A stretch of 7,782 nt of DNA from Nitrospirae bacterium GWC2_56_14 (lineage in GTDB: Bacteria > Nitrospirota > UBA9217): the NCBI GenBank assembly GCA_001803705.1, contig MHDY01000146.1, forward strand, positions 1 through 7,782, read 5' to 3'. Position 1 is the first letter of the stretch. Each line of letters begins with the position of its first letter. The notes beneath the pieces are model-generated. The model had not been told where the DNA came from. It ran no database searches and worked only from the letters and a program-made list of their open reading frames with translations. Shown here in pieces: positions 1-4,536 of this stretch. A program made the translations under genes and the position numbers.

Positions 1-24
1 AAGGCCACCAAAAAGAAAAAGTAG
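1..24 (+). CDS. C-terminal tail of a lysine-rich protein (5' part outside window)
   Basis: Reading from base 1 gives K-A-T-K-K-K-K followed by TAG at 22-24. Only the last seven codons are visible. A basic Ala/Thr/Lys tail of this kind is typical of bacterial histone H1-like or HU-like proteins with disordered DNA-binding tails, but no folded domain can be seen, so the family is inference. The next reading frame downstream (176-241) has the same Lys/Ala-rich character, which makes it more likely that both are real and related. The frame could also be chance because the fragment is so short. Confidence 0.5.
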   Translation, partial: KATKKKK

Positions 25-37
25 TTTTTTAGAATGT

Positions 38-79
38 CCCCATAATGGGGGGCCCGCCGGGGGCCTTGAGCCCCCGGCG
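38..79 (+). terminator. GC-rich double hairpin downstream of the Lys-rich gene, possible terminator
   Basis: A perfect 10-bp stem pairs 55-64 (CGCCGGGGGC) with 70-79 (GCCCCCGGCG) around a 5-nt loop. Directly 5' is a small CCCC/GGGG stem (38-41 with 47-50). The stem is very strong, but the bases after it (AATTTC) are only a weak U-tract, so this may be an intrinsic terminator with a poor tail or a 3'-end stabilising hairpin. It lies 30 nt after the stop codon of the preceding gene. Confidence 0.5.
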
Positions 80-175
80 AATTTCATCCGATCGGTTCGG
101 TCAGGCACGGTTACCCTTTCATCAGTCATTATCAGATTCACTTCATAAGCATAACGTTGTGAACGGAAGGGGGTG

Positions 176-241
176 ATGAACACCATGCCAGCCAAGAAAG
201 CCCCGGCCAAGAAGGCCAAGAAAGCCCCAAAAAAGAAGTAA
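176..241 (+). CDS. Lys/Ala/Pro-rich micropeptide (21 aa, or 18 aa from the inner ATG)
   Basis: ATG at 176 and in-frame ATG at 185 both lead to TAA at 239-241. The inner start gives MPAKKAPAKKAKKAPKKK, an almost pure Lys/Ala/Pro peptide like the tails of histone H1-like bacterial nucleoid proteins. Upstream lies AAGGGGGTG (167-175), a strong Shine-Dalgarno-like sequence. It is only a few bases from ATG 176 and about 11 nt from ATG 185, so the inner start is slightly preferred on spacing. An intrinsic terminator follows 46 nt after the stop, consistent with a complete short transcription unit. The peptide is too small for any domain. It may be a genuine nucleic-acid-binding small protein or a detached tail of the upstream Lys-rich gene. 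Function is not known. Confidence 0.5.
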   Translation: MNTMPAKKAPAKKAKKAPKKK

Positions 242-287
242 CATATGAAAACCATGACAGCTGTTTGTTGACATGCATTGTAACTCT

Positions 288-320
288 ACCACGAAGAGCA
301 TCTTCGTGGTTTTGTTTTTT
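288..320 (+). terminator. Rho-independent terminator
   Basis: A perfect 10-bp stem (ACCACGAAGA at 288-297 with TCTTCGTGGT at 301-310) closes on a 3-nt GCA loop and is followed by TTTGTTTTTT (311-320). This is a canonical intrinsic terminator. It ends the micropeptide transcript and insulates the FtsB-like gene downstream. Confidence 0.93.
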
Positions 321-358
321 CGCCTCATTTTGTTGCTGCAACCCGTTTTGAAATGTTC

Positions 359-364
359 TACAAT
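359..364 (+). promoter_or_regulatory. Possible -10 element for the ftsB-like transcript
   Basis: TACAAT at 359-364 matches five of six sigma70 -10 bases and lies in the gap between the terminator at 320 and the FtsB-like gene. The only -35-like hexamer, TTGCTG at 333-338, is 20 bp away, longer than optimal, so the call is weak. A start site near 371 would give a leader of roughly 78 nt. Confidence 0.25.
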
Positions 365-407
365 TGTCTCATGCACATTACAGCGGTTTTTTTTGCCTGC
401 CCTCCTG

Positions 408-436
408 CCGGCATTCGGCGACGTACTTGATGCCGG
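408..436 (+). promoter_or_regulatory. Leader hairpin overlapping the ftsB-like ribosome binding site
   Basis: CCGGCAT (408-414) pairs perfectly with ATGCCGG (430-436). The 3' arm includes the first two G residues of the GGAG Shine-Dalgarno (435-438) that serves the ATG at 449, so folding would partly hide the ribosome binding site. Seven pairs with a 15-nt loop is modest stability. A regulatory role is inference. Confidence 0.3.
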
Positions 437-448
437 AGATTGGTGTCT

Positions 449-775
449 ATGTCGAAGCGAAACTATGTAAAAGCCGAACGCAGTTCCCGGTCACCCCTCA
501 GGAAGCGGCTGATCATCGCATCTGGCGTCCTGCTCGGCATCTACCTGCTGGTTTCGTTCATCTTCGGCGAGATGGGTGTGGTGAAATACTACCGCATGAA
601 GCTGCAATATCACGCGGTGAATGAGGAAATAACCGCTTTGCGACAGGCCAACGTCCAATTGTCCCGGGAAGTACATTCCCTTAAGACCGATACCGCCTAT
701 ATGGAACGGATCGCCCGGGATAAATTGGGACTTGCACGGCCGGGCGAGATTGTGTACTATTACGGCGAGCCTTGA
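449..775 (+). CDS. ftsB: FtsB/DivIC-like septum formation initiator protein
   Basis: The 108-residue product has the family layout. A short basic cytoplasmic N-terminus (residues 1-20) is followed by one transmembrane helix (about 21-40, LIIASGVLLGIYLLVSFIF), a coiled coil (about 46-85) and the conserved C-terminal block MERIARDKLGLARPGE. That block closely resembles the ERARNELSMTRPGE segment of E. coli FtsB. Family members are small bitopic proteins that join FtsL and FtsQ in the divisome and help activate septal peptidoglycan synthesis, with the coiled coil in the periplasm. ATG 449 is chosen because GGAG at 435-438 sits 10 nt upstream. In-frame TTG 440 and GTG 443 would add three residues but are poorly spaced. 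The stop overlaps or nearly abuts the GH57 gene, suggesting cotranscription. Length is normal for the family. Confidence 0.85.
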   Translation: MSKRNYVKAERSSRSPLRKRLIIASGVLLGIYLLVSFIFGEMGVVKYYRMKLQYHAVNEEITALRQANVQLSREVHSLKTDTAYMERIARDKLGLARPGEIVYYYGEP

Positions 776-788
776 GAAATGATTTCTC
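774..788 (+). repeat. 15-bp palindrome spanning the ftsB-like stop codon
   Basis: GAGAAAT-G-ATTTCTC is a perfect inverted repeat. Its left arm starts inside the TGA stop of the upstream gene, and its right arm ends 10 nt before the ATG at 799. It could fold as a small mRNA hairpin between the coupled genes or be a protein site. No role is demonstrated. Confidence 0.35.
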
Positions 789-798
789 ACCCTGTGCC

Positions 799-3003
799 AT
801 GTCCGATCACCCACTTTCCATAGCCTTTGTATGGCACATGCACCAGCCGTATTATAAGGACGACCTTACAGGATACTATATCCTTCCCTGGGTCCGCATG
901 CACGGCATCAAAGACTACTATGATATGCCCGCGCTGCTGACCGATTTCCCGGACATCCATCAGACCTTCAACCTTGTGCCGTCCCTGCTGAAGCAGATCA
1001 ACGACTATGTGGACAACGGAGCAACCGACTCCTTTCTCACGGTCGCGCTGAAACCTGCCTCCGATCTTGAGCTCGAAGAAAAGATCTTTCTGCTTAAGAA
1101 CTCGTTCATGGCCAACTGGGATACGATGATCAAACCCTATCCCGGCTACTGGCGGCTGCTCGACCGGCGGGGCTTCAGTGTTTCCTACGACGACCTGCTG
1201 AACGCGACGCGCTATTTTACGGATCAGGATTATCGCGACCTGCAGGTTTGGTTCAACCTTACCTGGTTCGACCCCCTGTTCAAGCAAGCGGACCCAATGG
1301 TCAAAGGGCTGATCGAAAAGGGAGCCAACTTCACGGAGCAGGAAAAAACGCTTCTCCTCCGGAAACAACGCGAGGTGATGGGGCTCATCATCCCCGAATA
1401 CCGGCGTCTCTCCCAGCAGGGCAGGATCGAGCTGACCACCACGCCCTTTTACCACCCTATCCTGCCGCTCCTGTACGATACAGACCTGGCGAAGGTGGCC
1501 ATCCCCGACATCCATCTGCCTTCAAAACGGTTCGTCCATCCCGAGGATGCACTGTCCCAGGTAGACCGTGCGATCAAGTTCCACGAGCAGCTGTTCGGCA
1601 ATCGGCCCGCAGGCATGTGGCCTTCCGAGGGATCGGTTGCAGAAGAGGTCCTTCCCATGCTGGCCGGCGCGGGGATCCAGTGGATCGGCACTGATGAGGG
1701 GGTGCTGGCCCGCTCACTGGGGATCCACATCGAGCGGGATTTTGCGGGTATTATGAAGAACCCCGCGGTGCTCTACAAACCCTATCTGGCGGGCAAGGAG
1801 GGCGGCCGCGTTTCGGTGGTGTTCCGCGACCATACGCTTTCGGACCTCGTCGGCTTTGTCTACTCCAAATGGGACTACAAGAACGCCGTGCACGACCTCA
1901 TCGACCGGCTGCACCGCGTCCGGCGCAGCCTGCCGCAAGGGCCCCATCTGGCCTCGATCATCCTGGACGGCGAGAATGCCTGGGAGTATTACCAGAACGA
2001 CGGCCGCGACTTTTTTCTGTATCTCTACGAACGGCTCAGCCGCGAGCAGGGGCTTCGCTGCGTGACCGTCAGTGAATACCTGGAGGAGAACCCCGCGCAG
2101 ACGCAGATCGAACGGCTTCATGCAGGCTCATGGATCAATGAGAACTTCCGGATCTGGATCGGGCACGAAGAGGACAACCGGGCCTGGGACCTGCTGTCAC
2201 AAACGCGTGATGCCCTGAGTGAGTATGCGTCGGGTGGGACGGAACCGGCCCGCCTTGAGAAAGCCTGGGAAGAGATCTATATTGCCGAGGGGAGCGACTG
2301 GTGCTGGTGGTACGGGGACGACCACTTTTCGGAAAATGACAAGGAGTTCGACCTGCTGTTCCGGACACATCTGATGAATGTCTACCGCATTCTCGGCCTC
2401 GATGTCCCCGATGAGCTGTATGTCCCCATCCTGCGCGAGGACCGGCAGGCCCTTCCCACGGTGGAGCTCACGGCGTTCCTTGCGCCGACCATCGACGGGA
2501 GGGTGACGAACTACTTCGAATGGCTGCCTGCCGGGTTCTACGACGTGAGCCAGAGCGGGGGAGCCATGCACCGCGGGGACTCTATTATCACGCATATTTA
2601 CTATGGGTTCGACCTGAAGAACCTGTTCCTGCGAATCGACCCGAGCGGGAACCTCCGCGACGAGAAGGTATCGGAACTAGCCTTCTATGTTAATTTTCTC
2701 AGCCCCAAGGGTCTGGACATCGAGATGCGCATCGTGCCCCGGGAACGGCGGGTAAGCGCAACGCTCTTTCTCGGCGAAAACAGCGAACGGAAACAGGTTG
2801 CCCAGATCAATACGGTGGCAGCCTACGAGATCATTGAACTTGCCGTGCCTTTTGAGTTGCTCGGCGTCACCCCCAACAACGAGGTGCAGCTTTTTCTCAC
2901 GGTCGAGCGGGACGGCTCCGAGATCGAAAAATGGCCCTACCGGGGGTTCATCCAATTCAAGGTACCCACCGACGATTTTGAGGCAATGATGTGGCAGGTG
3001 TAA
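799..3003 (+). CDS. Glycoside hydrolase family 57 enzyme (alpha-amylase/glucanotransferase type)
   Basis: This 734-residue protein begins MSDHPLSIAFVWHMHQPYY, with the GH57 region I signature HxHQP at residues 13-17. A region II-like block (GRIEL...FYHPILPLL) starts near residue 208. GMWPSEG holds Glu277, the expected catalytic nucleophile, and ILDGENAWE holds Asp390, the expected acid/base. From about residue 550 a beta-rich segment with YYGFDLKNLFLRID resembles DOMON/CBM9-like carbohydrate-binding domains. There is no signal peptide, so it is probably cytosolic and acts on alpha-1,4-glucans such as glycogen or maltodextrin. Whether it hydrolyses or transfers cannot be read from sequence. 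ATG 799 is preferred because homologues begin a few residues before the HxHQP strand, although it lacks a clear Shine-Dalgarno. An in-frame TTG at 772 overlaps the upstream stop (TTGA) and would add nine residues. Translation is therefore probably coupled to the ftsB-like gene. Confidence 0.88.
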   Translation: MSDHPLSIAFVWHMHQPYYKDDLTGYYILPWVRMHGIKDYYDMPALLTDFPDIHQTFNLVPSLLKQINDYVDNGATDSFLTVALKPASDLELEEKIFLLKNSFMANWDTMIKPYPGYWRLLDRRGFSVSYDDLLNATRYFTDQDYRDLQVWFNLTWFDPLFKQADPMVKGLIEKGANFTEQEKTLLLRKQREVMGLIIPEYRRLSQQGRIELTTTPFYHPILPLLYDTDLAKVAIPDIHLPSKRFVHPEDALSQVDRAIKFHEQLFGNRPAGMWPSEGSVAEEVLPMLAGAGIQWIGTDEGVLARSLGIHIERDFAGIMKNPAVLYKPYLAGKEGGRVSVVFRDHTLSDLVGFVYSKWDYKNAVHDLIDRLHRVRRSLPQGPHLASIILDGENAWEYYQNDGRDFFLYLYERLSREQGLRCVTVSEYLEENPAQTQIERLHAGSWINENFRIWIGHEEDNRAWDLLSQTRDALSEYASGGTEPARLEKAWEEIYIAEGSDWCWWYGDDHFSENDKEFDLLFRTHLMNVYRILGLDVPDELYVPILREDRQALPTVELTAFLAPTIDGRVTNYFEWLPAGFYDVSQSGGAMHRGDSIITHIYYGFDLKNLFLRIDPSGNLRDEKVSELAFYVNFLSPKGLDIEMRIVPRERRVSATLFLGENSERKQVAQINTVAAYEIIELAVPFELLGVTPNNEVQLFLTVERDGSEIEKWPYRGFIQFKVPTDDFEAMMWQV

Positions 3004-3012
3004 CGCCGGCGT
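3003..3012 (+). repeat. 10-bp GC palindrome at the GH57 stop
   Basis: ACGCCGGCGT is a perfect palindrome that begins on the last base of the TAA stop codon. It sits just before the intrinsic terminator and may be incidental. Confidence 0.3.
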
Positions 3013-3021
3013 TGTTCGAAT

Positions 3022-3062
3022 ACTCCTTTGCGCTCATGGCCGATATGCGAAGGAGTTTTTTT
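3022..3062 (+). terminator. Rho-independent terminator after the GH57 gene
   Basis: ACTCCTTTGC (3022-3031) pairs with GCGAAGGAGT (3047-3056) over ten positions with a single G-U wobble around a 15-nt loop. A run of seven T follows (3056-3062). It closes the ftsB-like/GH57 operon and should leave the following pseudogene region largely untranscribed from upstream. Confidence 0.88.
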
Positions 3063-3087
3063 ATTTCCAAGAAGGCAGTGAATAATA

Positions 3088-3322
3088 AGCATTGCAGGTC
3101 TTGAAACGCAGTTGCTGCTCTTCATCAACAACGGTTTTGCCAAATCCCATCCTCGATGGTGTCATGATCTCGCTCTCCGACCGCGGCTATCTTCCCCGTT
3201 ATTCCGTCCCCATCCTTGGCGCAGTACTGGGCAGTACGGTTGCCATTCTGGTCAACCTGGTCTACGAGCTGTTGCAGTCTAAGCAACTGCAACAATCACC
3301 TCTCCTGAATAAACGTTCATAA
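3088..3322 (+). pseudogene. Frameshifted N-terminal remnant of a PAP2-family phosphatase
   Basis: Two adjacent frames join into one plausible protein. The first frame (3088 to about 3141) reads SIAGLETQLLLFINNGFA. After dropping one A from the AAA at 3142-3144, the next frame continues NPILDGVMISLSDRGYLP and a hydrophobic stretch, PILGAVLGSTVAILVNLVY, ending at TAA 3320-3322. The joined pattern FINxGxANPxLDxxM, followed by a charged turn and a membrane helix, is typical of the N-terminus of PAP2-superfamily phosphatases, membrane enzymes that remove phosphate from lipid pyrophosphates. The catalytic motifs (KxxxxxxRP, PSGH, SRxxxxxHxxxD) are absent because the reading frame ends after about 78 codons. 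No ATG/GTG start with a good ribosome binding site lies in the first frame. Codon choice in the second frame is GC3-rich like the neighbours. Alternative: an intact 52-residue single-helix protein from ATG 3164, but that start lacks a Shine-Dalgarno and would not explain the first frame. Confidence 0.55.
3271..3293 (+). repeat. 8-bp perfect hairpin at the end of the PAP2-like remnant
   Basis: GTTGCAGT (3271-3278) pairs with ACTGCAAC (3286-3293) around a 7-nt loop. No T-run follows, so it does not look like an intrinsic terminator. Confidence 0.4.
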
Positions 3323-3525
3323 CTCACAGTTTTATTAAAGAAAAGCCAAACGATCGATGCAGTTTGGCAATGTATGGCTATGACAGCATGGAACGGAGTG
3401 TCTGTCAAAAAAGAGTTTTTTACCTGCCGGTTTTGTAGGGGAGTTACCGCTGGTATGGACTGAAAATTGCACTTGCGACATCAGTGGAAAATAGAGCAAA
3501 TACTGGTAAAAACGCCGATATTTTC
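3323..3525 (+). other. Gene-free AT-richer spacer upstream of the glyQ promoter
   Basis: I see no supported gene here on either strand, and base composition is visibly richer in A+T than the coding regions. It contains one perfect 7-bp hairpin (GCCAAAC at 3345-3351 with GTTTGGC at 3362-3368, 10-nt loop) and an A6/T6 inverted pair (AAAAAAGAGTTTTTT, near 3407-3421). The A/T-rich stretch just before 3526 could act as an UP-like element for the glyQ promoter. No further PAP2 catalytic motif appears, so this is not the missing part of the upstream remnant. Confidence 0.55.
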
Positions 3526-3553
3526 TTGACAACATGAGGTTTTTTTGTATAAT
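3526..3553 (+). promoter_or_regulatory. Perfect-consensus sigma70 promoter for glyQS
   Basis: TTGACA at 3526-3531 and TATAAT at 3548-3553 are both exact consensus hexamers, separated by 16 bp. Transcription should start near 3560, giving a leader of about 43 nt before the TTG start of glyQ at 3603. The promoter overlaps two in-frame ATG codons (3534 and 3552), which would therefore lie upstream of the transcript start and cannot be used from this promoter. No operator or T-box-like structure is evident in the short leader, so strong constitutive expression is the simplest reading. Confidence 0.88.
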
Positions 3554-3591
3554 GGCACTCTATTCATCCATCTTTCCACGATATCTCAGGC

Positions 3592-3605
3592 AGGGGCAAT
3601 CGTTG
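3592..3605 (+). promoter_or_regulatory. Ribosome binding site that fixes the glyQ start at TTG 3603
   Basis: AGGGG (3592-3596) lies six nt before TTG 3603-3605. Initiation there gives MTFQDLILTLQ, matching the usual start of GlyQ proteins, whereas the upstream ATG codons fall inside the promoter and have no Shine-Dalgarno. Confidence 0.8.
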
Positions 3606-4472
3606 ACATTTCAGGATCTTATACTCACCTTGCAGAATTTCTGGGCCTCCAGGGGCTGCGTTATCCATCAACCTTATGATACCGAGGTCGGAGCTGGAAC
3701 ATTCCATCCTGCTACATTTTTGCGGGTTTTGGGACCAGAACCGTGGAAAGCTGCCTATGTTCAGCCGTCGCGAAGGCCAACAGACGGACGTTACGGCGAA
3801 AATCCCAACCGGCTTCAGCACTACTATCAGTTTCAGGTCATTCTGAAACCCCATCCGGAAAACGTTCAGGACCTCTACCTCGAAAGTCTCGTGAGCCTTG
3901 GCATCAATCCCTTGAAACACGACATTCGCTTTGTGGAGGACGATTGGGAGTCGCCGACCCTCGGTGCCTGGGGACTGGGCTGGGAGGTCTGGCTCAACGG
4001 CATGGAAGTTACCCAGTTCACTTACTTCCAGCAGGTGGGCGGCATCGATCTTAAACCTGTTTCAGCTGAAATTACCTATGGCGTGGAGCGGCTCGCCATG
4101 TACCTTCAGGGCGTGAACAACGTGTATGACCTTGAATGGACCAAAGGCGTCAAGTACGGCGATATTCATCACGAGTCCGAGGTCCAATTCTCAAAGTACA
4201 ATTTTGAGCTGTCCGACCGGGACATGCTCTTCCGGCAGTTCGAGTCCTATGAACGGGAAAGCGAAAAGCTTGTGAAGGCCGGTGTTGTGCTGCCGGCATA
4301 CGACTACTGCCTGAAATGCTCGCATACCTTCAACCTGCTCGATGCAGCAGGCGCGATCAGCGTGACCGAACGGACGGGATACATCGGACGTGTCAGGAAG
4401 CTTGCCCGGCTTTGCGCCCACGCCTATTTGGCGATGCGCGAAGAAAAGGGCTTCCCGATGCTTAAAAAATAG
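3603..4472 (+). CDS. glyQ: Glycyl-tRNA synthetase alpha subunit
   Basis: The 289-residue class II catalytic subunit of the bacterial heterotetrameric enzyme (alpha2beta2) works with GlyS to activate glycine with ATP and charge tRNA-Gly in the cytoplasm. Class II motif 2 is clear at residues 57-79 (RRPTDGRYGENPNRLQHYYQ), and motif 3 at about 156-167 (EITYGVERLAMY). The blocks GAWGLGWEVWLNGMEVTQFT and TFNLLDAAGAISVTER are near-invariant in GlyQ. Length fits the family (about 285-305). The reading frame is open back to ATG 3534, but that extension covers the promoter, so TTG 3603 with its AGGGG site is chosen. The extra 23 residues (MRFFCIMALYSS...) are not GlyQ-like. It is followed after 61 nt by glyS, with no terminator between them, indicating an operon. 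Confidence 0.96.
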   Translation: MTFQDLILTLQNFWASRGCVIHQPYDTEVGAGTFHPATFLRVLGPEPWKAAYVQPSRRPTDGRYGENPNRLQHYYQFQVILKPHPENVQDLYLESLVSLGINPLKHDIRFVEDDWESPTLGAWGLGWEVWLNGMEVTQFTYFQQVGGIDLKPVSAEITYGVERLAMYLQGVNNVYDLEWTKGVKYGDIHHESEVQFSKYNFELSDRDMLFRQFESYERESEKLVKAGVVLPAYDYCLKCSHTFNLLDAAGAISVTERTGYIGRVRKLARLCAHAYLAMREEKGFPMLKK

Positions 4473-4495
4473 GGTCCGGGGTCCAGGGGACAGGG
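4472..4495 (+). other. Putative RNA G-quadruplex motif between glyQ and glyS
   Basis: Starting at the final G of the glyQ TAG stop, the sense strand reads G3-TCC-G4-TCCA-G4-ACA-G3. That is four G-tracts with loops of 3-4 nt, which satisfies the standard G3+N1-7 quadruplex pattern. It ends 26 nt before the glyS Shine-Dalgarno. The GGTCC word is repeated (4473-4477 and 4480-4484), so the motif may derive from a degenerate G-rich intergenic repeat. Folding and function are inference. Confidence 0.55.
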
Positions 4496-4521
4496 TTCAG
4501 AAGGAAGAAGCAGGAAAAAAT

Positions 4522-4536
4522 TAGGAGCTTTTTTTG
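4522..4536 (+). promoter_or_regulatory. Ribosome binding site for glyS at TTG 4534
   Basis: TAGGAG (4522-4527) is followed by a six-nt pyrimidine-rich spacer and then TTG 4534-4536. The next residues, SKEFLLEIGTEEIPSRF, are the canonical GlyS N-terminus, so no later ATG can be the start. Confidence 0.85.

Noticed and set aside
138..376. Reverse-strand small ORFs over the Lys-rich peptide and terminator
   Set aside because: They run antisense to a strong RBS-micropeptide-terminator unit, have low-complexity Trp/Leu/Ser-rich translations, and lack ribosome binding sites.
787..1515. Reverse-strand open frame opposite the 5' part of the GH57 gene
   Set aside because: Antisense shadow: the + strand carries the GH57 HxHQP motif and conserved blocks across the same bases.
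3534..3602. ATG-initiated 23-residue N-terminal extension of GlyQ
   Set aside because: Its DNA contains the -10 box, it has no ribosome binding site, and it has no counterpart in GlyQ proteins.
3554..3602. T-box or glycine riboswitch in the glyQ leader
   Set aside because: The leader from the consensus promoter is only about 43 nt, too short for either, and no T-box core or glycine aptamer sequence was seen.
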